13,303 nucleotides of DNA from Gammaproteobacteria bacterium. GTDB lineage: Bacteria > Pseudomonadota > Gammaproteobacteria > Burkholderiales > Burkholderiaceae_C. The position numbers were made by a program, and so were the translations under genes. The stretch spans positions 1 through 13,303 of the forward strand of contig JASGCH010000018.1 in the NCBI GenBank assembly GCA_030054245.1. The letters are read 5' to 3'. This document shows, piece by piece, positions 7,458-13,303 of this stretch. The notes beneath the pieces were generated by a model that was not told the origin of the DNA, did not search any database, and was given only the letters and a program-made list of their open reading frames with translations. Every line of letters starts with the position of its first letter. Within the stretch, counting starts at the first letter, position 1.

Positions 7458-8105
7458 TTAATACTCTATAGGGACTGGGTCAAGAAACCGCCAAACATAC
7501 CAAGTCCCTACGCTACGGTAGGGCGTCCATCGGTTGGTGATAGCCAGAATCTCTCCCTTGCCACTGGTGTCTGGCAGAGAATACAATTTTTTAATGCCTT
7601 TGATCAGACCCAAATCACCCAAAGGCAGAACATCTGGGCGCAACAAGTGGAATATCAACAACATTTCCACCGTCCAACGGCCAATTCCACGCACCTTGGT
7701 TAAGTGGTCAACCAGCTCTTCATCGGTCATGAAGTGCCAATTCTCAGGTTGTATTTGGTTTTGTAAAAATTTATCTGATAAATCCAATATATATTCAACT
7801 TTTCTAGCAGATAATCCAGCCTTGCGTAAATCTTCTACCGAAGTAGCCCATACAACACTGGGATTCATAGGTTGACACAATAGGTTTAATTTTAGCCACA
7901 CACTGTCCGCCGCTTTGGTAGATATTTGTTGTCCGACAATACTCCGCACCAAAGTTTGGTAAGCGTCACCGCGCGATCTTAATTCTAGATCGCCATATTT
8001 AGGGATTATTTCAGACATAAGGCTATCTCTTTCCATCAAGTAATTTTTTGCCACTTGCCAGAACTGAGGGTATAAGTTGTGGTCTTGAACTATTGGGTGG
8101 ACCAT
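7458..8105 (-). CDS. DNA-3-methyladenine glycosylase II (AlkA-like, HhH-GPD family)
   Basis: Base-excision repair enzyme that removes alkylated purines from DNA. It has 215 residues, close to other short AlkA-type proteins that lack the N-terminal domain of E. coli AlkA. The HhH-GPD fold shows as LVRSIVGQQIS (52-62), the helix-hairpin-helix VRGIGRWT (138-145), and LPLGDLGL with the catalytic Asp164. There are no C-terminal cluster cysteines, so it is not an endonuclease III-type Fe-S enzyme. The ATG at 8105 lies inside the end of cysS (16-base overlap), which suggests translational coupling. Gene order cysS, this gene, accA is a known betaproteobacterial arrangement. The exact substrate range cannot be deduced. 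Confidence 0.9.
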   Translation of the reverse strand: MVHPIVQDHNLYPQFWQVAKNYLMERDSLMSEIIPKYGDLELRSRGDAYQTLVRSIVGQQISTKAADSVWLKLNLLCQPMNPSVVWATSVEDLRKAGLSARKVEYILDLSDKFLQNQIQPENWHFMTDEELVDHLTKVRGIGRWTVEMLLIFHLLRPDVLPLGDLGLIKGIKKLYSLPDTSGKGEILAITNRWTPYRSVGTWYVWRFLDPVPIEY

Positions 8106-9484
8106 ACCGTACCTTTAGCTGTGTCGCTGATTTCAATCCCCAACTCTATCAAAGATTGGCGAATAGCATCCGCTTCTAGATAATTTTTCATTTGCCTAGC
8201 TCGAGCCCTCTCCTCTATCATTTTTTGGATTTGACTTTCTGAGATGCCAGAACCTTGGGTCAAAAATTCTTCTGGGTTGACTTGTAGGAGTCCGATAGTA
8301 TTGGCTAATTCCTTCATCAAGTAAGCCAAATAGGGTTCGGCTTGCTTATGGATGAGTCCCAGAAGTTCGAATAAAACCACTATGGCATCAGGGGTGGAGA
8401 AATCCTGATTCATGGCTTGATAAAAACGCTTTGCATAAGGATTATGCCAATCAAGCTTAAAATCTGTTGAAAAAGATGGAAAGGGGCGTAATCCCTGATA
8501 CAACTTTCGTAGAGATGACTTGGCTTGGATGAGGTTATGTGTCGTGTATTGGATGTTACTACGATAATGTGCTCTGGCAAAAAAGAAGCGTAACACCTCG
8601 CCATGGTATTCTTCCAATATATCCCGAATGGTTAAGGTATTGCCTAGGCTTTTTGACATCTTCTCGTCGCCCATATTGACAAATCCATTGTGCATCCAGT
8701 AATGGGCTAAGCGATGACCCAAAGCTCCCTCAGTTTGAGCAATTTCATTTTCGTGGTGAGGAAATTGCAGATCCGCCCCCCCACCATGAATGTCAAAAGG
8801 CGTTCCTAACAACCGGTGACTCATCGCTGAACATTCAATATGCCAACCGGGGCGACCCCAGCCATACGAACTCGACCACCTCGCCTCATTTGGATCAGCT
8901 TCTTTACTGGACTTCCATAATACAAAATCTAACGGATCGCGTTTATTAGAGTCTAAACCCACGCGTTCACCGGCGCGCAATTCTGCCAAATTTTTGCCAG
9001 ACAATTTTCCATACGATTTAAATTGTCTCACCGCAAAATGAATATCCCCACTTGGACTCTGATAAGCTAATTCATGTTGATACAACGCGTCGATCAAAGA
9101 TAACATATCTGGAATATACTCTGTTGCCCGAGGCTCTGCACTAGGTGGGAGCAATCCCAAAGCCTGGCAGTCTTCCTGCATGGCGCGCGTCATTTCAGTA
9201 GTTAGCTGTCCAATACCTATTCCAAGAGCGCCTGCCTTCTGTATAATTTTGTCATCGATATCGGTGATATTTCGTACAAATTGCACTTCGTAACCCAAAC
9301 ATTTTAGCCATCTATGTACCATGTCAAAAGCCAATAAAGATCGAGCATGACCCAGATGACAAAAATCATATACTGTCATACCACACACATACATACGAAC
9401 TTTTTCAGGTTCTATAGGCTGGAATGTTTCTAGTGTTTTACTATAGGAATTAAATATCTTTAGTCTCTCTTGGGAATCATTCAT
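8090..9484 (-). CDS. cysS: Cysteinyl-tRNA synthetase
   Basis: Class I synthetase that charges tRNA-Cys. With the start at 9484 it has 464 residues, close to E. coli (461). The HIGH motif is HLGH (43-46) and KMSKS is at 275-279. The zinc ligands C34, C218, H243 and E247 have the same spacing as C28, C209, H234 and E238 of E. coli. A longer frame reaches back to 9622, but its first 46 codons run into the intergenic repeat at 9551-9572 and are unlike the family. The ATG at 9484 has AGAGGT eight bases upstream and fits the normal N-terminus, so I chose it. It is the first gene of the minus-strand run and overlaps the glycosylase gene by 16 bases. Confidence 0.97.
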   Translation of the reverse strand: MNDSQERLKIFNSYSKTLETFQPIEPEKVRMYVCGMTVYDFCHLGHARSLLAFDMVHRWLKCLGYEVQFVRNITDIDDKIIQKAGALGIGIGQLTTEMTRAMQEDCQALGLLPPSAEPRATEYIPDMLSLIDALYQHELAYQSPSGDIHFAVRQFKSYGKLSGKNLAELRAGERVGLDSNKRDPLDFVLWKSSKEADPNEARWSSSYGWGRPGWHIECSAMSHRLLGTPFDIHGGGADLQFPHHENEIAQTEGALGHRLAHYWMHNGFVNMGDEKMSKSLGNTLTIRDILEEYHGEVLRFFFARAHYRSNIQYTTHNLIQAKSSLRKLYQGLRPFPSFSTDFKLDWHNPYAKRFYQAMNQDFSTPDAIVVLFELLGLIHKQAEPYLAYLMKELANTIGLLQVNPEEFLTQGSGISESQIQKMIEERARARQMKNYLEADAIRQSLIELGIEISDTAKGTVWSTQ

Positions 9485-9491
9485 ATGAAGT

Positions 9492-9497
9492 ACCTCT
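9492..9497 (-). promoter_or_regulatory. Ribosome binding site that fixes the cysS start
   Basis: On the minus strand it reads AGAGGT, seven to eight bases before the ATG at 9484. It supports this start over the longer open frame that begins at 9622. Confidence 0.65.
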
Positions 9498-9550
9498 TTC
9501 TCAAAGTTCAAGTCAAAAACCTTGGCACCCTCAGTTTCACCGTGACACAA

Positions 9551-9572
9551 AGCCGATGGTGCAACAGTCTTA
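9551..9572 (-). repeat. Solo terminal arm of the palindromic element
   Basis: The + strand reads AGCCGATGGTGCAACAGTCT followed by TA. It is the same as the right end of the element at 9661-9889 and nearly the same as that at 12870-12890. It has no matching left arm nearby, so it is either a solo copy or a remnant of a rearranged element. It lies 67 bases upstream of the cysS start. Confidence 0.65.
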
Positions 9573-9660
9573 AAGATGGATGCTCTGGCAAAACCGCTTA
9601 AAATAAGCCGAAAGCTTGACACACCCTAGTTTGTTGAGAACCACGCCAAACCCGAAGCTA

Positions 9661-9889
9661 TGGCCATCGGCTGGTGCCGCGGTTACACTGCCAAATGACT
9701 GCGTTATGTGGGTGCTTAAGTTCGTTGCGCTATCCATTGCGCTTCCGCTCCCAGTCTCGCATATACTCAATATGCGAGACTGGGAGCGCCCACCGTGATC
9801 ACTCCAGTAAATTCCTCTGGGGGCGACTGCTCCAGCTTTGTACTTTGGTAGCTCGTCGAGCGGCACCAGCCGATGGTGCAACAGTCTTA
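9661..9889. repeat. Palindromic MITE-like element, larger copy, between cysS and lpxH
   Basis: A 17-bp perfect inverted repeat bounds the element: CCATCGGCTGGTGCCGC at 9664-9680 and its reverse complement at 9860-9876. The right end continues as TGCAACAGTCTTA; the left outer end is degraded. The segment after the left arm (GGTTACAC) and the central TCTCG..CGAGA hairpin match the element at 12757-12890 read on its minus strand. No transposase is encoded. A further short copy of CAACAGTCTTA lies at 9911-9921. The whole gap 9485-9962 (478 bases) shows repeats and no credible gene. Confidence 0.65.
9746..9788. repeat. Long perfect hairpin at the core of the palindromic element
   Basis: Two 19-bp perfect arms, CGCTCCCAGTCTCGCATAT (9746-9764) and its reverse complement (9770-9788), surround a five-base loop ACTCA. 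A shorter, imperfect version of the same hairpin, with the same loop motif, is at the centre of the element at 12757-12890. It could act as a transcription stop or RNA stabiliser, but no T-run follows. Confidence 0.85.
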
Positions 9890-9962
9890 TAACGCGGTAG
9901 TTTGACAGTCCAACAGTCTTAAGTGTATACACCCATTTACCTAACTTGGTTGCGTAATCATT

Positions 9963-10736
9963 ATGCCCCTCCATACTGCCCCTTTACCCAGTCTCATCGA
10001 TGCTAGCTCTTCCACCATCGTAGACTTTATTTCGGATGTCCATTTAAGTAAGGATAATCCAGAACAGTTTGCCATCTGGCGTCGCTACCTATTAAACTCT
10101 CCGGCGCAAACAATTTGTATTTTAGGCGATTTATTTGATCTTTGGCTGGGTGATGATATTTTACAACATCCTGAATTTGTTTTTGAACAACAATGCACCC
10201 AAATTCTAGCAGAGAGCACACAATATCGACAAATCTATTGGATGGTTGGTAACCACGACTTTCTAACTGGTACTCTTTTTCAAAACTCCAGTCGCGTCAC
10301 ACCCATCTTAGATCCTAGCGCTATTCTTTTGGGAATAGGAGGAACCCTGAGGTGGTTGCTCACACATGGAGACGCTTGGTGTCTTATGGACACAGAATAC
10401 CAAAAATTTCGCCACCACATAAGAACCCCCGATGTTCTGCACGGGATTCTGAGTTCGAGCCTTGAACAGCGCATCAACTTGGTACGAACCATACGCCAAC
10501 ATCAAACCACCAACCCCTCTAAAAAATCCATCGACTTAGACTCTCGGGTTATACAAGATTGGCTGGAAAAAACCCAATGTATGGGTCTCATTCATGGGCA
10601 CACCCACCAACCGGCCGATCATCAGACGCCCCATTTACGCAAAGTTCTGAGTCCTTGGGATCTGCTTGACACCCCAAACGCACAACCCATACTGCGATTT
10701 CAAAACGGAATTTTTTACAGACTTGGCCTGAGTTGA
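9963..10736 (+). CDS. lpxH: UDP-2,3-diacylglucosamine diphosphatase
   Basis: Metal-dependent phosphoesterase that hydrolyses UDP-2,3-diacylglucosamine to lipid X, the fourth step of lipid A synthesis, at the inner face of the cytoplasmic membrane. The calcineurin-like motifs appear in order: ISDVHL (D25, H27), GDLFDLWLGDD (D56), GNHDF (N97, H98), THGDAWC (H135) and HGHTH (H211, H213, H215). Its 257 residues are slightly more than E. coli (240), with extra residues at the N-terminus. The ATG at 9963 is the first in frame after a stop, with no clear ribosome binding site. In many Betaproteobacteria lpxH follows peptidyl-prolyl isomerase genes next to cysS; here only repeats lie between. It converges with mnmC. 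Confidence 0.95.
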   Translation: MPLHTAPLPSLIDASSSTIVDFISDVHLSKDNPEQFAIWRRYLLNSPAQTICILGDLFDLWLGDDILQHPEFVFEQQCTQILAESTQYRQIYWMVGNHDFLTGTLFQNSSRVTPILDPSAILLGIGGTLRWLLTHGDAWCLMDTEYQKFRHHIRTPDVLHGILSSSLEQRINLVRTIRQHQTTNPSKKSIDLDSRVIQDWLEKTQCMGLIHGHTHQPADHQTPHLRKVLSPWDLLDTPNAQPILRFQNGIFYRLGLS

Positions 10737-10766
10737 TCACGACCCTGGCAAGGCGTTGTCAAGACC

Positions 10767-10808
10767 AAGACCTTGGCACAAGCTCATCCAAGCTCGTGCA
10801 AAGGTTTC
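10767..10808. terminator. Hairpin between convergent lpxH and mnmC, possible two-way terminator
   Basis: Two 18-base arms, AAGACCTTGGCACAAGCT and AGCTCGTGCAAAGGTTTC, pair at 14 positions plus one G-T wobble around a six-base loop. Its position between converging genes suits a bidirectional terminator. The arms belong to the AGACCTT..GCAC repeat family, and the mnmC stop codon (complement of 10807-10809) lies at the edge of the right arm. There is no strong T-run, so the termination role is inferred. Confidence 0.5.
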
Positions 10809-11544
10809 AGTCTGGTTTGGATCGCAAATAACGGTTGCAGTCTAAACTGTTACCTTGACCGAGGCTCACTGGCCAAGGATGGGCGTTGATTTGACTAGCC
10901 AATAGCTCACCACACAGCAGTCCTAAACTAAACCCCCGAGAGCCCAAACCACTCAATATATAAACATTTTTCTGGCCATTCACCGCTCCAACCACAGGCA
11001 ATCTATCCGCCAACATACTGCGGACCCCAGCAAAATCTTGCCAACCCTGCTCTCCCAAATCAGCTAAAAAATCAAACACCGATCTATGGTTTTGCGCTAA
11101 GTATTGCAAGTGCGTTTGTCTATCCGTATGGTCTATTATCGCCTGATCTCGGTGCCTATCAAAACTGGCACCGACAAAGAGAGCTTGTTGCTCTTTATCA
11201 AGCCGAGCCGGAATCATACTTTTTTTGGCCACGCTAGCCAAACTCGGCCACCCCTCTGGGAGTATGGGGGGCAATGGGTAATAGCTCAATTGACCCCGAA
11301 CGGGTTGAGTCAGTAGCTTTAAGCCAAAATGTTCCTGCAAAAAGGAGTCGGTATAAGCTCCCAGTGCCAAGACCAAGGCCTGACCGGTGTCTATCAATGT
11401 CCGTTGTGCGTCATACAAGCACCATGCATCGTCTGTATATTCAGGTATGGGTGGCGCGTGTAAAACCCTAACCTGGATGCGGGGATGAGCCAATAAATGA
11501 GTCACCAAAAACTGGGGTATCAGCCAGCTGGCTGATGTAACCAC
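10807..11544 (-). pseudogene. mnmC: MnmC, C-terminal FAD-dependent oxidase part (downstream of a frameshift)
   Basis: Carries the rest of the MnmC oxidase domain, which removes the carboxymethyl group from cmnm5(s2)U34 of tRNA. Typical are the ALVLALGAYT segment, QPVRGQLSYYP, the VGASFDRHRD stretch, AGVRSMLADRLPVVG and the closing GLGSRGFSLGLLCGELLA. Family-like sequence starts at WLIPQFLVTHLLAHP, continuing exactly where the upstream fragment stops after HQPAG. The GTG at 11544 opens the frame but is not a natural start, because the FAD-binding glycine motif lies in the other fragment. The two parts overlap by 25 bases in different frames. If the break is real, this part is probably not made as a working enzyme. 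Confidence 0.88.
11519..11536. other. 18-bp perfect palindrome at the mnmC frameshift
   Basis: ATCAGCCAGCTGGCTGAT is its own reverse complement. The premature TGA of the upstream mnmC fragment lies at its edge (complement of 11520-11522). Adding one GGCT unit on the minus strand would rejoin HQPAG to WLIPQ, as in intact relatives (pattern G-W-L-x-P). Confidence 0.85.
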
Positions 11545-12638
11545 CCCTTAGCGCTACATGCCTTCAGCCAGTCAGGGGTCTGGAACAGCTTATTTTCGGC
11601 AAACTGTTTGGCTTTTCTACCTTGGAATTGTTCGTCTACGCCACTCATTTGATAAGAAAAATCTGGCAACAAGGGCAGGTGATTGAACAAAGCCCGTAAA
11701 CCTTGGCGTGTCAATTGTCCTAAGCCTTCACCCGATTGATTAACATGAGGATAGACTAAAGCTATGGGAACTTGCGAAGCCGGGGACAAGCCTTTGGCAA
11801 CATCAAACACTGAAACCTGCCACCCACAAGCGGCCAATTGTTGCGCCACACTAGCCCCGGCAATCCCATGACCTAGTACAAGACATTTTTGGGGAAGGAT
11901 GGACTGCCGATCCGGCAAATTGTCATTGTTTTTCGCCACCAAGGAAAATTTTTTCGGCGGCAACCCAGTAACTTTTTCACACTTAAAGCCCAACGCGTGT
12001 AAATTATTCACCACTTCTTTAGCCACACACCAAGTAGCTAGGCGTGTGGTTTTATGGCTATGCTTGGCGATAGCCGACAACACATCAAAGCTCCACATTT
12101 CAGGGTTTGATGTAGGTGAAAATCCATCTAAATAAACACTATCCGCGACCAACTGTAAGCTGTGTAGAGTTTCTTGTGCCTGACCTAGGGACAATAATAA
12201 ATGGAGCTGACCTCTTTCAAACCTTAAGGTATGTAACCCCGCATCTAAACCCCACCAATCATCGACCAGCACCTGCGCTAAGGGCATCAGTTCTGGCCAA
12301 ACTTGGGTGCTACGCAATATATCTTCGGCTCTCGCTGGGTTGGCTTCTAAGGCTACATAATAAAGTCGTTTAGGTCGCAACCGGTTGTTTTTCCATTCCT
12401 GCCAAGTCGCCAAAAAATTGAGCCCCAAGCCAAATCCCAATTCCAAAATGACCCAATGATCTTGGGTCTCCCATAAAGCACCGCGTCCGCTAAGCTGACA
12501 CCCTTGCAAGAAAACTTTTTGAGCCTGGTCTAAGCCTAAATCCTTGCTACCCAAATGGCTACGGTAAACATCTTGCGCATTTAATGGCAAGCCAAATTCA
12601 TCCCAGTGTATGTGTGCAGGGGTTATCGGTTTGAGCAT
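11520..12638 (-). CDS. mnmC: MnmC, N-terminal methyltransferase and start of FAD domain (truncated by frameshift)
   Basis: MnmC is a two-domain enzyme that completes mnm5(s2)U34 in tRNAs such as tRNA-Lys, tRNA-Glu and tRNA-Gln. This 372-residue part holds the whole methyltransferase domain: WDEFGLPLNAQDVYRS, the SAM-binding ELGFGLGLNF (66-75), YLDGFSPTSNPEMW, and GLPPKKFSLVA. It then holds the first part of the oxidase domain, with its dinucleotide motif GHGIAGAS starting at G256 (GxGxxG at 256-261). It stops after HQPAG at the TGA (complement of 11520-11522), and the remainder follows in the -1 frame. The methyltransferase domain could still fold and act alone; in E. coli it is the step after the oxidase. 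The ATG at 12638 fits the family N-terminus, with no clear ribosome binding site. A sequencing error remains possible. Confidence 0.92.
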   Translation of the reverse strand: MLKPITPAHIHWDEFGLPLNAQDVYRSHLGSKDLGLDQAQKVFLQGCQLSGRGALWETQDHWVILELGFGLGLNFLATWQEWKNNRLRPKRLYYVALEANPARAEDILRSTQVWPELMPLAQVLVDDWWGLDAGLHTLRFERGQLHLLLSLGQAQETLHSLQLVADSVYLDGFSPTSNPEMWSFDVLSAIAKHSHKTTRLATWCVAKEVVNNLHALGFKCEKVTGLPPKKFSLVAKNNDNLPDRQSILPQKCLVLGHGIAGASVAQQLAACGWQVSVFDVAKGLSPASQVPIALVYPHVNQSGEGLGQLTRQGLRALFNHLPLLPDFSYQMSGVDEQFQGRKAKQFAENKLFQTPDWLKACSAKGWLHQPAG

Positions 12639-12756
12639 AATGGATGTATAGGAAACAGCCTTTTAGCCAGTAGAACGGCAAGGCAACCTGTCGTTTTTCT
12701 TACGGGGACCGTAGTCCCATGATTGACTGACCTAGTGAAGCTAGAGTCCCTTACAT

Positions 12757-12890
12757 AAAAAAGACCGTTGCACCGACGGCTATGCCGCTCGGTGAGCTGT
12801 CATAACGCTAGTTGGTCTCGCATAGTGAGTATACGAGAGAATAGCTCGCGGAGGTGTAACCGCAACACCAGCCGATGGCGCAACAGTCTT
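12757..12890. mobile_element. MITE-like element with terminal inverted repeats between yggX and mnmC
   Basis: The left arm starts AAGACCGTTGCACCGACGGC (12761) and the right arm ends GCCGATGGCGCAACAGTCTT (12890). These are inverted copies with a few mismatches over about 21 bases. Inside is an imperfect hairpin, TCTCGCATA..TATACGAGA. There is no coding capacity. TACAT occurs directly on both sides (12752-12756 and 12891-12895), which would be a five-base target duplication if the element begins with the A-run at 12757. Shared arms and core with 9661-9889 show these are one family. The rest of the gap (12639-12756) has only a small GGGAC-CGTA-GTCCC hairpin (12705-12718). Confidence 0.65.
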
Positions 12891-12902
12891 TACATGGTAA
12901 AC

Positions 12903-13178
12903 CTAACCCTCTTTAGGTGGTGTATATCCACGGGCGACATCAGCCCCATCGCCAAAAAAATGTTGTTCCATTTGACGAGCTAAATATTGTCTCACCCGAG
13001 CATCGGCTAAGTTAAGGCGATTTTCATTTACCAACATGGTTTGATGGTGAAGCCAACCGGTCCAGGCTTGTTTGCTTACATTTTGCCAAATTCTTTTACC
13101 CAACTCACCAGGATACGGAGGAAAATCAAGCCCTTCGGCCTCTATCCCGAGCTTTACGCATTGTACCAATCTAGCCAT
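12903..13178 (-). CDS. yggX: Probable Fe(2+)-trafficking / oxidative damage protection protein, YggX family
   Basis: A 91-residue cytosolic protein, full length for the family. YggX proteins help protect iron-sulphur clusters and are linked to iron handling and recovery from oxidative stress. Nearly the whole sequence is diagnostic: VQCVKLGIEAEGLDFPPYPG with the conserved Cys7, then LGKRIWQNVSKQAW, HQTMLVNENRLNLAD, and a C-terminal ARQMEQHFFG segment. The ATG at 13178 fits the family start; no good ribosome binding site is seen. The stop lies 12 bases from the MITE-like element. The molecular function of the family is still partly unsettled. Confidence 0.96.
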   Translation of the reverse strand: MARLVQCVKLGIEAEGLDFPPYPGELGKRIWQNVSKQAWTGWLHHQTMLVNENRLNLADARVRQYLARQMEQHFFGDGADVARGYTPPKEG

Positions 13179-13233
13179 TTGTTTATTTTTAGGTGGTTAA
13201 GAAAGTAATTTCATTCTGCATACTGGATGCCAA

Positions 13234-13254
13234 TAATGGTATTCTCGACCATTA
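13234..13254. promoter_or_regulatory. Inverted repeat upstream of yggX, possible operator
   Basis: TAATGGT and ACCATTA form perfect 7-bp arms around seven bases, 56 bases upstream of the yggX start. An operator role is only a guess. A TTGACA at 13265-13270 on the + strand could be a -35 box for a gene beyond the window, but no good -10 follows at normal spacing. Confidence 0.3.
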
Positions 13255-13303
13255 CTTAGACTCATTGACATATTTTAACATAGTTTTTTGTAACATTCGG
13301 AAC

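Noticed and set aside
9485..9622. N-terminal extension of CysS by 46 codons
   Set aside because: The extra residues are unlike CysS, enter the repeat at 9551-9572, and a good ribosome binding site precedes the ATG at 9484.
9570..9974. Open frame of 134 codons on the minus strand between cysS and lpxH
   Set aside because: It runs straight through the palindromic repeats, resembles no family I recognise, and lacks a ribosome binding site. The open frame is a by-product of the repeats.
11516..11544. Programmed -1 frameshifting joining the two mnmC parts
   Set aside because: There is no slippery heptamer at the junction and MnmC is not known to use one. A small deletion fits better.
12661..12697. 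AACGGCA..TGTCGTTTTT hairpin with T-run as a + strand terminator
   Set aside because: No + strand gene lies upstream to be terminated, and the stem is short with a wobble pair.
299..12890. CRISPR array
   Set aside because: The repeats are far apart, occur in both orientations, and have genes between them with no regular spacers.

Overview
The window looks like chromosome of a Gram-negative proteobacterium, most likely a betaproteobacterium of moderate G+C. The order cysS, DNA-3-methyladenine glycosylase, accA, tilS, lysC is one I know from Betaproteobacteria. LpxH (lipid A synthesis), MnmC and YggX fit a Gram-negative host. I cannot name the genus. I saw no rRNA, tRNA or CRISPR array.

Layout. 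Bases 1-271 hold the 3' end of an EamA/DMT-type membrane transporter on the + strand. Its first 47 bases are an exact inverted copy of a piece of the gene further along (742-788), so the left edge is either a real rearrangement or an assembly or amplification chimera. Bases 306-2593 (- strand) hold a two-gene cassette: an ABC/SMC-like ATPase followed by a DUF4435 (TOPRIM-like) protein. This is the architecture of the anti-phage PARIS system (AriA/AriB). Near-identical direct repeats lie at its two ends. Bases 2812-9484 are a long minus-strand housekeeping run, in transcription order: cysS, alkA-like glycosylase, accA, tilS, a small VOC-family protein, lysC, pdxH. Bases 9485-9962 contain no credible gene and are filled with palindromic repeats. 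lpxH follows on the + strand (9963-10736). It converges on mnmC (minus strand, 10807-12638), which is split by a frameshift inside an 18-bp perfect palindrome. yggX (12903-13178, minus) lies upstream of mnmC, separated from it by a 134-bp MITE-like element.

A recurring theme is one family of short palindromic repeats with ends resembling AGACCTTTGCACC..CGGCT. Copies sit in almost every larger intergenic gap, flank both accessory insertions (the AriAB-like pair and the VOC gene), and often overlap the stop codon of the adjacent gene.

Functional links. tilS and mnmC both modify tRNA anticodon wobble positions. PARIS effectors of the AriB type are known to cut a tRNA. accA and lpxH serve fatty-acid and lipid A synthesis. 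lysC starts the aspartate pathway, and pdxH makes PLP.
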